Source: an uncultured Acetatifactor sp.
GTDB lineage: Bacteria; Bacillota; Clostridia; Lachnospirales; Lachnospiraceae
DNA length: 64,000 bases
Reading direction: 5' to 3'
Assembly (NCBI GenBank): GCA_910585805.1
Contig: CAJUFB010000012.1
Span: 20,856-84,855 of the forward strand
The notes below the pieces were generated by a model. It searched no databases. It was given only the letters and a program-made list of their open reading frames with translations, and was not told the DNA's origin. Of the stretch, positions 24,890-34,931 are shown in pieces (position 1 is the first letter of the stretch; every line of letters starts with the position of its first letter). A program made the position numbers and the translations under genes.

Positions 24890-26416
24890 ATGTCACAAAT
24901 TAATGTTACCAACCTGACCTTCTGCTACGAAGGCAGCTTCGACAATATCTTTGAAAATGTATCATTCTCCATTGACACCAGCTGGAAGCTGGGCTTCATC
25001 GGCAGGAACGGCAGGGGAAAGACCACCTTCCTGAACCTGCTGCTTGGAAAATACGACTATGAGGGCACCATCAGCACCTCCACCGTATTTGACTACTTTC
25101 CATACCGAATTACAACGCCCCGGCGGCAGTCACCGGCAGCCTCTTTTCTGGAGGAGCTGAAACCCGGCTGCGAAGCCTGGCAGGTCATCTGCGAGCTGGA
25201 CCAGCTGCAGGAAAACGCGGAAATTCTCTACAGGCCCTTTGCGACCTTAAGCCCGGGAGAACAGACCAAAATCATGCTGGCCGTCCTGTTTTCCGGTGAA
25301 AATGATTTCCTGCTCATCGACGAACCCACAAACCACCTGGACCAGGATTCCAGGGAAAACGTGAAACAATATCTGGCCTCCAAGAACGGCTTCCTCCTGG
25401 TCTCCCACGACCGGGACCTTCTGGACGCCTGCATTGACCACGTCCTGGTCCTGAACCGGCAGAGCATCGAAGTCCAGAGCGGAAACTTTTCCTCCTGGTG
25501 GGAGAATAAAAAGCGCCGTGACCAGTTCGAGCAGGCCGAAAACGAAAAACATCTGAAAGAAATCGGGAGGCTGAAGCAGGCTGCCGCACAGGTGAACCAG
25601 TGGGCCGTCAAAAGCGAAAACAGCAAAATCGGCTATGACCCCACGGCAGAGCATGACCGGGGCAAAGGCACCCGCCCCTATATCGGCGCCAAGACCAAGA
25701 AAATGCAGAGCCGGGTAAAACAGATGCAGAACAGAATCAGTCGTGAAATCGAGGAAAAGGAAGGACTGCTCTCCGACCTGGAACGGCCCGTGGACCTGAA
25801 GCTTATGCCCCTGGAACACTATAAGCAGACTCTTGTGAACATCCGCGACTACACCCTTCAATACAGGGACGCGGAAAATCCCTTATTCACGGACCTGACC
25901 TTCTCCGTTGAAAAAGGCGATCGAATTGCCCTGCACGGAAAAAACGGCTGCGGGAAATCCACTTTACTGAAAATGCTGCTGCAAAAAGCGAGACTTTCCG
26001 ATGCCTCCATGCCCGTAACGGAAAGCGGCACCTTCGAAACCGCTTCCAACCTGATCATTTCCTACGTCAATCAGGATACCTCCCACCTCGCGGGCGGACT
26101 TTCCGGCTTCTGCGAGACACATGGACTGGAAGAAAGCCTGTTTTTCGCCATTCTGCGGCAGCTTGACCTGGAGCGGGTTCAATTTTCCAAAAATATGGAG
26201 GATTACTCGGAAGGCCAGAAAAAGAAAGTGCTGCTGGCCGCGAGCCTGTTGACGCCTGCCCATATATATCTGTGGGATGAACCGTTGAACTACATTGATG
26301 TCTTCTCACGGATACAGCTTGAAAAACTGCTGCTGGAATATCGCCCCACCATGCTGTTCGTGGAGCACGACACCAGATTCCGGGAGCAGATTGCAACCAA
26401 AACCGTTGAATTGTAA
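24890..26416 (+). CDS. Lsa/CplR-like ABC-F ribosomal protection protein
   Basis: 508 residues with two ABC cassettes and no membrane helices. First cassette: GRNGRGKTT, LSPGEQ, LLIDEPTNHLD. Second: GKNGCGKST, YSEGQKKK, IYLWDEPLNYID. The linker between them is long and charged (about residues 190-300), as in ABC-F proteins whose interdomain loop reaches the peptidyl transferase centre. The N-terminus (INVTNLTFCYEG, DTSWKLGFIGRNGRGKTT) is that of the Lsa group, which protects ribosomes from lincosamides, streptogramin A and pleuromutilins. The spectrum cannot be read from sequence alone. The leader suggests inducible expression. The next gene starts 20 nt downstream. Confidence 0.88.
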   Translation: MSQINVTNLTFCYEGSFDNIFENVSFSIDTSWKLGFIGRNGRGKTTFLNLLLGKYDYEGTISTSTVFDYFPYRITTPRRQSPAASFLEELKPGCEAWQVICELDQLQENAEILYRPFATLSPGEQTKIMLAVLFSGENDFLLIDEPTNHLDQDSRENVKQYLASKNGFLLVSHDRDLLDACIDHVLVLNRQSIEVQSGNFSSWWENKKRRDQFEQAENEKHLKEIGRLKQAAAQVNQWAVKSENSKIGYDPTAEHDRGKGTRPYIGAKTKKMQSRVKQMQNRISREIEEKEGLLSDLERPVDLKLMPLEHYKQTLVNIRDYTLQYRDAENPLFTDLTFSVEKGDRIALHGKNGCGKSTLLKMLLQKARLSDASMPVTESGTFETASNLIISYVNQDTSHLAGGLSGFCETHGLEESLFFAILRQLDLERVQFSKNMEDYSEGQKKKVLLAASLLTPAHIYLWDEPLNYIDVFSRIQLEKLLLEYRPTMLFVEHDTRFREQIATKTVEL

Positions 26417-26435
26417 ACGGCTCAAGGAGACAAAA

Positions 26436-27248
26436 ATGACAATTGCCTTAAAAGAAACACACAAAAATATATTTATAGAGGGAATTCAGGGCATGGGAAA
26501 ATCCACGCTGCTGCAGGCCATCGCCCAAAGCTGCCCCGGCCTGCACGTCTGCCGGGAAGGGGATTATTCCCCCCTGGAACTGGCCTGGTGCACCTGGATG
26601 ACTGAGTCGGAATACAGCGGGGTGCTGGAACGATACGGCACCCTTCGAAAGGAAATTCAGGAAAACACCTTCCGGGAAGGCGACCATTACATCATCACTT
26701 ATACCAGGCTCCTTACGGACATTCCCGGTTTTCATAAAGACCTGGAGCAATATGAGATTTACAACGGCAGAAAGCCCCCTGGAGAGATGGAAGAAATCAT
26801 CCTCTCCAGATACCGACGGTTTTCCGGAACCGGATACCTGTCCGAGTGCGCCTTCCTGCAGAACATCACGGAAGATATGATTTTGTTCCACTGCCTGGAA
26901 GATGACGAGATTCTGGATTTCTACCGCCGTCTTTACGCCATGGTACAAAAAGAACACTTTCTGTTGTTCTACTTATACGATGAGGCCATCGCGGAAAATA
27001 TAAGGATTATCCGGAAAGAACGCGCTGACAGCCACGGGAACCAGCAATGGTATCCCCTGATGCTGCAGTACCTGATAAACTCCCCTTACGGAAAAGCCCA
27101 TGGATATAAAGGATTTGACGATCTGATTTCCCACCTGAAGCACAGACAGCAGCTGGAACTGCGCATTGTGAAAGAAATCACAGAAGAACGGGCTGTCATT
27201 CTCCCGGCGAAACAATGGCGTATGGAGGATGTGCTTGCGTGTCTTTGA
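26436..27248 (+). CDS. P-loop NTPase, nucleoside/thymidylate-kinase-like
   Basis: 270 residues starting at ATG 26436, 6 nt after AAGGAG. The Walker A motif is FIEGIQGMGKSTLL. The rest lacks a recognised catalytic signature but has a LID-like Arg segment (LSRYRRFSGTGYLSECAFLQ) and a CLEDDEILDFYRRLY region reminiscent of deoxynucleoside or thymidylate kinases. It is transcribed with the ABC-F gene and could be part of the same resistance unit. An in-frame extension upstream into the ABC-F gene is not needed. Confidence 0.7.
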   Translation: MTIALKETHKNIFIEGIQGMGKSTLLQAIAQSCPGLHVCREGDYSPLELAWCTWMTESEYSGVLERYGTLRKEIQENTFREGDHYIITYTRLLTDIPGFHKDLEQYEIYNGRKPPGEMEEIILSRYRRFSGTGYLSECAFLQNITEDMILFHCLEDDEILDFYRRLYAMVQKEHFLLFYLYDEAIAENIRIIRKERADSHGNQQWYPLMLQYLINSPYGKAHGYKGFDDLISHLKHRQQLELRIVKEITEERAVILPAKQWRMEDVLACL

Positions 27249-27449
27249 AGAATCGCAATTCGCATTTGCGTTTTTCAAGCAGTCAGCCATCTGAAAGAAG
27301 CCACGCTTGTTTGCACCGTTCCATTTGGTTTTCCCGCTTATCCTGCTTGTGTTTCTCATATCGCGCCTTTGCAAACTCCTTTGAACGGGCTTCCTTTGCT
27401 GCCTGATCTTCCTGCAGCACTGACAGATGATGAGGACTATAATATGTTC

Positions 27450-28001
27450 TTACCCCCAGGAAATCCCCCGCCCGGTATTAGGCCGCACGGCACAGTATGT
27501 GGCATCTGCGATAAACAGCAGCAACAGCAGCAGGCACAGTGCAATTCGCCACTTCCGGGCAATTTTCTGATAAAGCCTGTCATAAAGCGGCAAAAGCAGG
27601 CAGACCAGGGCCGTCCCGCCCAACCCGAAAACCAATGCCCCCGCCAGGCATATTCTGCCGTTCAGGTTCATAAAGTGCCCGCTGTAGTCCCACCAGCGGA
27701 CACCCCAGAGCCGCTCCAGAAACCAGCTGGTAAAGTACTCCAGCACGGAGCATACTCCCGCCGACAGTAAAAATACCAACAGCGGCTTCCTGCGGATTCT
27801 CCGGAACGCAAATACCAAAAGAATCCCTCCCACACCATAAATGGGAAGATAAGGCCCTCTGTACACGCCTCTGTTGATAAAGGCATGCTCCGTGCACAGA
27901 AATAAAAGCACTTCCCACATCCATCCTATAAAAGCCATGGAAAAAAACAGCAGGACATAATAGTCAAATTCGCGGGGCAATTTTCTACTCTTCATACTCA
28001 C
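27450..28001 (-). CDS. PF06541-type membrane protein (putative ABC transporter permease, CmpB family)
   Basis: 183 residues with four to five hydrophobic helices. Family features include MAFIGWMWEVLLF, FINRGVYRGPYLPIYGVGG and WDYSGHFMNLNGRICL, typical of the PF06541 'putative ABC transporter permease' family, whose real function is unknown. It is not next to an ATPase gene. It lies convergent to the kinase-like gene, with about 200 nt between the stops in which I see no gene. Confidence 0.85.
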   Translation of the reverse strand: MSMKSRKLPREFDYYVLLFFSMAFIGWMWEVLLFLCTEHAFINRGVYRGPYLPIYGVGGILLVFAFRRIRRKPLLVFLLSAGVCSVLEYFTSWFLERLWGVRWWDYSGHFMNLNGRICLAGALVFGLGGTALVCLLLPLYDRLYQKIARKWRIALCLLLLLLFIADATYCAVRPNTGRGISWG

Positions 28002-28067
28002 CAGTATGCCCCCTGGCGGAACAAAATATTGATGCGTTAAATCAGAAAAAGGAATTTGAAAAAGAAC

Positions 28068-28117
28068 GAATCCCCGAATCGTGAGGAGACACGGTTCGGG
28101 GATTCCTCTTTTCTTTT
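28068..28117. terminator. Bidirectional rho-independent terminator
   Basis: GAATCCCCGAA (28068-28078) pairs perfectly with TTCGGGGATTC (28095-28105), followed on the plus strand by CTCTTTTCTTTT and on the minus strand by GTTCTTTTTC. It most likely ends the minus-strand sugar-uptake operon. Confidence 0.85.
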
Positions 28118-28215
28118 ATGGCGGCAAATCACCCACCAGGTTATTTGCTGTCCTGTCATGCTTGTCTAACCGTTTGCCGATGATGCGGCAAGCCACACCT
28201 GCAGCGGCAACAGAC

Positions 28216-28311
28216 AAATGTTTCTGTTGATTTGCCAGGCAAATGTCTTTATTGATTTGCCAGGCAAGTGTCTTTATTGATTTGCCAGGCAAATGTTTTT
28301 ATTGATTTGCC
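28216..28311. repeat. 25-bp tandem repeat array with internal palindrome
   Basis: Units start at 28216, 28241, 28266 and 28291 (3.8 copies). Each carries GATTTGCC next to AGGCAAATG, giving the palindrome ATTTGCCAGGCAAAT across unit borders. The array includes the last four codons and the stop of the solute-binding protein gene (28299). Confidence 0.9.
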
Positions 28312-29981
28312 TTGTATTGCTCATTTACCTCAGCAATAATGGTGTCATAGCCGTTATCTCTGATGCGCTGAAGCTCTGCTTCGAAAGCCGCCTTGTCAAT
28401 TGCGCCGCAGATATACTGTGTTCTTGCCGCAGTAGCTGCCTCGTCCAGGGCAGCGCCCTCACTGCTGTATGTGGAGGAGTTCACCAGGTAGGACAGAGCC
28501 GGATTCATCACTGCATAAGGAAGGGCTGCAGCATAAGCTTCGTTCTGTGCCTGATCATATTTGTCGATCTGAAGAGGAACTCTTGAATTGGCTTCCTCTG
28601 TGGTAGGCAGGAAAGGAAGCAGCTGGTTCAGTCCCAGGTAGTTCTGCGCCAGAACCTTGCCGTCTTCGGTATTGTCGGTATCCACCAGTTTGCCGTCCAC
28701 CATGTCATAGTTGATGCCTTCCAGGCCGTACTGGGTCAGGATCAGCATCTCGGGATCGTTCAGCTTATCCAACAGGGTCAGAGCCGCTTCAATCTTCTCC
28801 GGGGTATCCAGAGTAGTAGCGGACAGAGTGAAATATCCTGCATAGCCTGCAGTTGCAAGAGTACGTCCGTTCACTGCTCCGTACAGGGTCATATGGGCAG
28901 ATTCCTCCGGATTGACTACGGAAGGAGTAAATGTTGCGTCATCCTCAAAATACTTCCAGATGCGCTTTCCGGAATCCAGCACGTCGATAAATACGCCGTT
29001 TTCACCCTTCTTGCACCCGTCAGACCAGTTGTCGGTAGGTCTGGTGTGCCAGTCTGCAGGCATCAGGCCCTCGTCATACAGGCTCTTAATGTAATCAACA
29101 GCTTCCATGTACTCGGGCTGCATCCACACGGGAACCAGCTGTCCGTCAACCTCTGCCCAGCCGTTGCCGCAGCCGAACCAGGTCTGGATAATATCGAAAG
29201 GTCCTGTATGCTTGGTCATTTCCATACCGATGGTATCATCCACGCCGTTTCCGTCAGGGTCACCGTAAGTAAAAGCTTTCAGCATCTCCTTGACCGCTTC
29301 GGGCGTGTTGGGCTCGGTAAGGTTGTACTCATCCTTCAGCTTCTCGAACCAGTCGGTACGATAGCTTAAACCGTTACGCCCTACTACACGGGTTCTGGGA
29401 ATGGCGATCAGCTTGCCGTCTACAGTCAGGTTAGCCGCCACTTCCTCGGACATACCGGACAGGTTGGGATACTTTGCGCTGTCCTTAACATACTCGGTCA
29501 GATCCACGAATGCTCCCTGCTTTGCCGCATCCACTACGTTAGCAGTGATTGTGCCGCCCCAAGTGATAATATTGGGCATGGTGCCGGGATTGGTCAGATA
29601 CAGGGCGTTCTTGTCTGCCAGGGCATCATTTGCCACCCAGGTCAGCTCTACGTTTACATTCGTGTAATCCCTTACCTGATTCAGGATCTGCTCCGCGTAC
29701 TCACCCACATTGTTGCTTCCGGCGTTTATGTCGATGACGCTGAAGCTGATGGTCTGACGCTCTCCGGATGCCTGCTCGCCGCCTGCTTCCCCGCTGCTCT
29801 CTTCTCCGCCTGCTTCTGCGCTGCTGCCCTCATCGGAGCTGCCCGCATCAGAACTGCCTGTCTCACTGGAATTTCCTGCGGAACTGCTTTCGCTGTCACC
29901 GTTGCCGCAGGCCGCAAGACCCAGGGTCATAACAGATGCCAGTGCAAGTGCCAAAACTTTGTTCAAACTTTTTCTTTTCAT
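28299..29981 (-). CDS. Extracellular solute-binding lipoprotein of a sugar ABC transporter
   Basis: 560 residues starting at ATG 29981, 6 nt after AAGGAGG. A lipoprotein signal ends at Cys 25 (TLGLAAC), followed by a Ser/Gly/Glu linker of about 50 residues and a family-1/LplA-like binding domain (AFTYGDPDGNGVDDTIGMEM, EKIEAALTLLDKLNDPEML). It should deliver an oligosaccharide to the two permeases encoded upstream. With the rhamnogalacturonan lyase next door, the ligand may be a pectin-derived oligosaccharide. No ATPase gene is nearby; such systems often share a common MsmK-type ATPase. Confidence 0.9.
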   Translation of the reverse strand: MKRKSLNKVLALALASVMTLGLAACGNGDSESSSAGNSSETGSSDAGSSDEGSSAEAGGEESSGEAGGEQASGERQTISFSVIDINAGSNNVGEYAEQILNQVRDYTNVNVELTWVANDALADKNALYLTNPGTMPNIITWGGTITANVVDAAKQGAFVDLTEYVKDSAKYPNLSGMSEEVAANLTVDGKLIAIPRTRVVGRNGLSYRTDWFEKLKDEYNLTEPNTPEAVKEMLKAFTYGDPDGNGVDDTIGMEMTKHTGPFDIIQTWFGCGNGWAEVDGQLVPVWMQPEYMEAVDYIKSLYDEGLMPADWHTRPTDNWSDGCKKGENGVFIDVLDSGKRIWKYFEDDATFTPSVVNPEESAHMTLYGAVNGRTLATAGYAGYFTLSATTLDTPEKIEAALTLLDKLNDPEMLILTQYGLEGINYDMVDGKLVDTDNTEDGKVLAQNYLGLNQLLPFLPTTEEANSRVPLQIDKYDQAQNEAYAAALPYAVMNPALSYLVNSSTYSSEGAALDEAATAARTQYICGAIDKAAFEAELQRIRDNGYDTIIAEVNEQYKANQ

Positions 29982-30076
29982 CTTTTCCTCCTTATAATGA
30001 TGATTTATGATCACGGCGGACAGGTTTCACCCCGCCGCCGGAACCAGCTATATAATGTAATAACTTTTTACTGCCT

Positions 30077-30135
30077 TGCGCCTTGTAACGAAATTCTCCT
30101 CAACGGATAAGAGATGTACCGCCCTGCAAGGCGCA
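30077..30135 (-). other. Long-loop hairpin between permease and solute-binding protein genes
   Basis: TGCGCCTTG (30077-30085) and CAAGGCGCA (30127-30135) are perfect inverted repeats with a 41-nt loop in the 166-nt gap before the binding protein gene. Such intercistronic stems often stabilise the downstream binding-protein mRNA relative to the permease part; that is inference. Confidence 0.5.
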
Positions 30136-30147
30136 CAGAACTTCTTC

Positions 30148-31059
30148 TTATCCTTTGACGGCTCCTACCATAACGCCTTTGGTAAAGTACTTCTGTACAA
30201 ACGGATAGATGCAGAGGATGGGAACCGTAGCGATAACGGTACAGGCCATCTTCACCGCCTTGTCAGGGGGCGCTCCGCTGGCATCATAGAAATCCATCAC
30301 CGCATCAGAGAAGGATGAGGACAGCAGTATGATAGAGCGCAGCTGAATCTGAATCGGGAACTTCTCCGCTGTCTGCAGGTAGATCATGGCATTAAAATAA
30401 TCATTCCAGAATCCTACGCCGTAAAACAGGGAAATCGATGCAATTACCGGCTTGGACAGCGGCAGCGCAACCCTTGTAAAAATCTGCAGGTCGTTGGCCC
30501 CGTCCATATAGGAAGCCTCGTCCAGTTCCACCGGCAGCCCCGTGAAAAATTTCTTGATGATAACCATATTAAACGGATTGATCAGGGCCGGCAGCACCAG
30601 CGCCCAGTATGTATCATACAGGCCATAGGCATTGATCACCATATAGGAAGGGATCATACCGCCGGAAAACAGCATGGTCACGATCACCAGGTTCATGATC
30701 CAGTTCCTGCCCCGGAAATGGCCTTTGGAAAGGGGATATGCGAAACTCAGCGAAAACAGCATACACATCACCGTTCCCAGAATGGTCAGAACAATGGAGT
30801 TCCTCAAACCTCTCAAAATATTGGCGGTACGGATAGCATACTGATATGCATTCAGGGAAAACTCCGTAGGAATGATAAAAAATGCCTTCTCCGTCAGCTC
30901 CTTCTCCGTTGCGAAGGAACCTGCCACAACATAGAGGAAGGGCAGAACGGTACTCAACGCAATCAGTCCCAATGCAGCATAGATGATCACATCCACAATT
31001 CTGTCGCCGGTGCTCTTCTTCACCCTGGCGCCTTCTTTTACTACATGCTCCTTAGCCAT
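30148..31059 (-). CDS. Carbohydrate ABC transporter permease, LplC/MalG type
   Basis: 303 residues, six predicted membrane helices. The EAA loop that contacts the ATPase is present (ELDEASYMDGANDLQIFTRV, then ALPLSKPVIA). The closing sequence (YFTKGVMVGAVKG) is typical of the LplC/YtcP subgroup. It pairs with the permease encoded immediately upstream (15 nt gap). Substrate probably an oligosaccharide. Confidence 0.93.
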   Translation of the reverse strand: MAKEHVVKEGARVKKSTGDRIVDVIIYAALGLIALSTVLPFLYVVAGSFATEKELTEKAFFIIPTEFSLNAYQYAIRTANILRGLRNSIVLTILGTVMCMLFSLSFAYPLSKGHFRGRNWIMNLVIVTMLFSGGMIPSYMVINAYGLYDTYWALVLPALINPFNMVIIKKFFTGLPVELDEASYMDGANDLQIFTRVALPLSKPVIASISLFYGVGFWNDYFNAMIYLQTAEKFPIQIQLRSIILLSSSFSDAVMDFYDASGAPPDKAVKMACTVIATVPILCIYPFVQKYFTKGVMVGAVKG

Positions 31060-31074
31060 TGTGCCTCCCCCTTT

Positions 31075-32046
31075 CTAATATATACCGCTCTCGCCGCAGG
31101 CCTTGGCCACACGGTCCGAGATCACTACCAGTATCATGCCGACTACGGATTTAAACATACCTGCCGCCGCGGAGAAGGAATACTGCCCCTGACGGATACC
31201 TCTCATGTAGATATATGTATCAAACACCTCTGCCCTGGCCACATTCAGGTCGTTTCTCATCAGGAAGATCTGCTCATAGCCTGTGTTCAGAATGCCGCCT
31301 ACTCTCAGAATGAACATCATCACGATGGTGCCCCGGATGGCAGGCAGGGTAATATGCCACATCAGTCTCCAGCGCCCTGCGCCGTCCACTCTGGCCGCCT
31401 CATACAGTTCCTGGTCCACACCTGCCAGAGCTGCCAGGAATACGATGGTGCCGTATCCGGTCTCTCTCCAGATATCCTGCCCTACAATCAACCCCCAGAA
31501 AGTAGAGCTCTTGGAAAGCACATCCCATGTGCTGCCCGTGATATTCTTAATAATAATGTTGATGATACCGTCAGACACATTAAACAGCTGATATGTCAGA
31601 CTGGCCACGATAACCCAGGATACGAAGTGGGGAATATAGACCAGTGTCTGAACTACCCTCTTATACCCGCTGTGCCGTACCTCATTTAAGAACAGGGATA
31701 AAATGATGGGTGCCGGGAAATACAGCACCAGCTGCAGCAGGCTGATTCCCAATGTATTCATCAGCAGCTTGGAAAAATCATTGCCCGTGAAGAACTTCGT
31801 AAACTGATCGAATCCGCACCAGGGACTTCCCCACATGCCCTGAAAGGGACTGTACTCTTTAAAAGCGATTACCAGACCTCCCATTGGAACATACCGGAAC
31901 AGAATGAAATACAATGCCCCCGGCAGCAAAAGGAAATACAGCCACTTGTGCTGGATCATGTACTGAAGCGTACTCATCTTCTGCACCCGCATGGTCCGTC
32001 CGTCTTCAAGCGTGATGTACCCTTTCTTCATTTTTGTTTTTGCCAT
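31075..32046 (-). CDS. Carbohydrate ABC transporter permease, LplB/UgpA type
   Basis: 323 residues, six membrane helices. The start of the membrane part (HKWLYFLLLPGALYFILFRY, VPMGGLVIAFKEYSPFQGMW) is diagnostic of LplB-group permeases, and the EAA loop is ELYEAARVDGAGRWRLMWHI. First gene of the three-gene uptake operon, preceded by GGTGGATTGG. The AraC-type sensor gene lies upstream on the same strand. Confidence 0.93.
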   Translation of the reverse strand: MAKTKMKKGYITLEDGRTMRVQKMSTLQYMIQHKWLYFLLLPGALYFILFRYVPMGGLVIAFKEYSPFQGMWGSPWCGFDQFTKFFTGNDFSKLLMNTLGISLLQLVLYFPAPIILSLFLNEVRHSGYKRVVQTLVYIPHFVSWVIVASLTYQLFNVSDGIINIIIKNITGSTWDVLSKSSTFWGLIVGQDIWRETGYGTIVFLAALAGVDQELYEAARVDGAGRWRLMWHITLPAIRGTIVMMFILRVGGILNTGYEQIFLMRNDLNVARAEVFDTYIYMRGIRQGQYSFSAAAGMFKSVVGMILVVISDRVAKACGESGIY

Positions 32047-32243
32047 ACCAATCCACCTTTCTCAAAGAATATAAAGCATTCTTTTGATTTGTATTCGTTC
32101 CGCTTTCGGCATTTTGTCGATTTTCAATGTCGTTTGCGCTTCCCGATAGTGCAATTTTATTACCAAAAACAGATTACGTCTATAATCACTTTCTTTTATT
32201 TCATTTCAGACCCCCATGTTTTGTTGCTTTTACCTATTTGTAA

Positions 32244-32302
32244 ACAAAAATAATCATTTTCTTTTCCGAAAATAAACAGAAAAAGAAAATGATTATTTTT
32301 GT
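32244..32302. terminator. 22-bp perfect inverted repeat (AT-rich hairpin)
   Basis: Arms at 32244-32265 and 32281-32302 are perfect complements over 22 bp (ACAAAAATAATCATTTTC and its complement) with a 15-nt loop. It lies between the sensor gene stop (32420) and the permease start. It could work as a bidirectional terminator, though it has little GC and no separate T run; a protein-binding or structural role is also possible. Confidence 0.6.
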
Positions 32303-32419
32303 GTAAACTCTTATAAAATCTGCATTTCTTTCATTAAGGCCGGCTTGTCTTGTCTATGGCTGTTTTGTGCATATTGCCCAAAATACAGGATGAGCTTCTC
32401 CCTGACAGTATTTCCCTGC

Positions 32420-34831
32420 TCAATACAGTTTCCGGAATTTCCCCGGCGTCACACCGGTGCTCTTGCTGAAAAAGCGTATAAAATTCTGGGCATTGGTATA
32501 GTTCAGTTTTGCGGCAATCTCCGCTACCGACAGATCTGTCTGCAGCAGCAGATGGGTGGCCTCCTCCAGCTTGTACTCCTCCAGGTAATCGCTGAAGGAT
32601 TTCCCCTTTTCCATTTTGAGAACCTTCCATATATATGTAGGATGTACCCCAAGGGCATCCGCGCATTCCGACAGGGTGATATTGCCCTTGCTCTCCCGGA
32701 TCTGCCGCTCAATCTCCTGCATCATGGAATAGGAATTGTTCTCCAGAAGGACTGTTCTGGCCTGCAGAATGGGATCAATCAGCAGATACTTCATCTGGCG
32801 CCGCGCCCTGGCAGGCTCTATTACCACAAGCATTTCATCATAAATCTGTTTCAGCCCGTTGGGATAGAGTTTATCGATATCCAGCTTCGTATCAATCCCC
32901 GCCAGGAGAATGGCATTCACCATGCGCAGAATGTAGACCATGGCTTTCTCATGGGAATCCTCCTCCCTCAGTTTCTGGCAGAATTCATCCACCAGTTTAT
33001 AGCACTGCTCCTTGTCCATGGCTCTGATGGAATTCTGTATCTCCTTCTCGTACATCTGGTTATAGGCGCTGCTGCGCACGGTAGTGCTGGACAGGAAAAA
33101 CCGGCAGTCCACTCTCCCTGCCTCTGATCCGTCACTTTCCGCCCCGCTTTCCGCCCTGTACTCCACTGCCGGCAGTCTGCCGTCTCTCGTCAGCGCACTG
33201 ACGCTCTCCCGGTAAGCCGCCCTGATATGATGATCGTTGGTATGGGTGGCGCTGACCCCCATCAGGATACGATATCCGTACCGTTCTTCCGAAAATTCCT
33301 GAATCCCGTCGTAGAATTTGGTGATCTTTTCCAACAGGATATCCTCGTCATCCTCTCCGAACAGCCCGAAGATGGCACATGAATTGTATACAATCGGCAT
33401 CCAGGTCAATGATTTCAGAGCCTCCGGCAGCTCTTCCACAAGCTTCAGGCAGATGGCATCTTCGTTCACATTGCTCTGGGCCTCATTCTCGTCCCGCAGA
33501 TTCAGCACGATCACCGCAGATGCAAAATAAGTACATCTCCTCAGATGCAGCCCCTCGAAATACTCACTCCACTCGTCCCCGGAACGCACTTCGCCCCTGA
33601 TCAGACGCAGTTCAAACAGCTCTAACAGCTTCTCCTTCTGCTGGTCCATCACCGTCTCAAGCGCCTGTCTGTCATTTTTCATATCGGCAAACCTGTCTGC
33701 CAGGAATGTCAGCTCGTTTCCGGGAATTCTCTTCTCCTCCTCGGACACGCCCCGCACCAGTTTTCCCACAGGACGGTATATTGTGTAGGAAGTCATGAAG
33801 AAGCAGGTTATCACGATCACCAGTATGGACATCAGTATGACACCTGACAGACGAACCCCGGAGAACTGTCCCTGATTCATATCATAGTAAATATAATATT
33901 CCCACCCCAGAACGGAAGACCTGCCGGTGGATACCATATAGTTTGATGCCCCCCCTATTTTAACTTCCCGGCTTTTTTCCGTGCCTCTCTCTTTCTGCAG
34001 CTTCAGGCAGCTCTCCACAAGCCGTTCATCCGTGGCATAGATCGTTTTCCCTTCCGGGGCCAGAATCACCAGGCTCTCACAGTTGCCAAGCATCTGCTCG
34101 ATCCACCTTTCCCAGGTGTTCATGTTGATATTGGTCATGAACAGAGCGCTTGGATTCGACAGAAGATTGGAAAAGGTCATCACAAGACTGATGCCGTCCT
34201 CCCTGCTCTCGACTTTATACCGATAATTTGTAATCCGTTCCACGTATGTGGTTTCATCATACAGCCAGTAGTTTTTATCCAGCGAGCCGCTGTTTCGCTC
34301 AAACAACTCATACAGGACATCGCTGTTTTCCACCTCATCCAGCGGGAACATGCCGATACTGCTCAGCACCCACCCCGTGCGGAAATTCACGAAAAAGAAA
34401 CTGCTGATATAATCCATAAATATCTTTTTGCCGGACATGATCTCCAGCGCCGCTGTATTTTCCTTATAATCCGAATAATGCAGGTCATTTTCCAGCACCC
34501 AGCTGAAATCATCTCCGTCCACAAAGGAAATGTAATACTGTTTTAAATTGTCCAGCCGCTCATCCACCTGTGCCGCCATCCGGGACACCGAGTGCTCGGC
34601 TTCCCGCCCCGCAGTCTCCCTGCACTGTCTCTGGTAGTCCAGATAAATGTACACTGCAAAGACGATGAGCATGATGCTCACCAGACCAAGGATGCACAGA
34701 CATATGACATATTTATACGGCAGTTTGCCGATTCCTTCTTTTATCTTATCCCACAAATCATCGTCTCCTGATCTCTGTTCCCGCGCCCCTTCGGAAAACA
34801 CGTTTTCGAAAATACGTTCAAAAACGCTCAC
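32420..34831 (-). CDS. Membrane-bound AraC-family sensor-regulator
   Basis: 803 residues. A membrane helix (about 35-60), an extracytoplasmic sensing region of about 270 residues, a second helix (about 330-350, SGVILMSILVIVITCFFMTS), a helical cytoplasmic linker, and a C-terminal AraC DNA-binding domain with two helix-turn-helix units (LSECADALGVHPTYIWKVLK and VAEIAAKLNYTNAQNFIRFF). Proteins of this layout regulate the adjacent LplABC-type operon in response to an extracellular sugar. The same strand and immediate upstream position support this. Confidence 0.9.
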   Translation of the reverse strand: MSVFERIFENVFSEGAREQRSGDDDLWDKIKEGIGKLPYKYVICLCILGLVSIMLIVFAVYIYLDYQRQCRETAGREAEHSVSRMAAQVDERLDNLKQYYISFVDGDDFSWVLENDLHYSDYKENTAALEIMSGKKIFMDYISSFFFVNFRTGWVLSSIGMFPLDEVENSDVLYELFERNSGSLDKNYWLYDETTYVERITNYRYKVESREDGISLVMTFSNLLSNPSALFMTNINMNTWERWIEQMLGNCESLVILAPEGKTIYATDERLVESCLKLQKERGTEKSREVKIGGASNYMVSTGRSSVLGWEYYIYYDMNQGQFSGVRLSGVILMSILVIVITCFFMTSYTIYRPVGKLVRGVSEEEKRIPGNELTFLADRFADMKNDRQALETVMDQQKEKLLELFELRLIRGEVRSGDEWSEYFEGLHLRRCTYFASAVIVLNLRDENEAQSNVNEDAICLKLVEELPEALKSLTWMPIVYNSCAIFGLFGEDDEDILLEKITKFYDGIQEFSEERYGYRILMGVSATHTNDHHIRAAYRESVSALTRDGRLPAVEYRAESGAESDGSEAGRVDCRFFLSSTTVRSSAYNQMYEKEIQNSIRAMDKEQCYKLVDEFCQKLREEDSHEKAMVYILRMVNAILLAGIDTKLDIDKLYPNGLKQIYDEMLVVIEPARARRQMKYLLIDPILQARTVLLENNSYSMMQEIERQIRESKGNITLSECADALGVHPTYIWKVLKMEKGKSFSDYLEEYKLEEATHLLLQTDLSVAEIAAKLNYTNAQNFIRFFSKSTGVTPGKFRKLY

Positions 34832-34931
34832 GCATTATGTGCCGCAGATATATTTTCCGGCAATTCCTAATCCGGACAAGCCAGAACCAGAATTATGCCA
34901 TTCTGCACAAAATTTCTCAGTTAAGTGCTTA

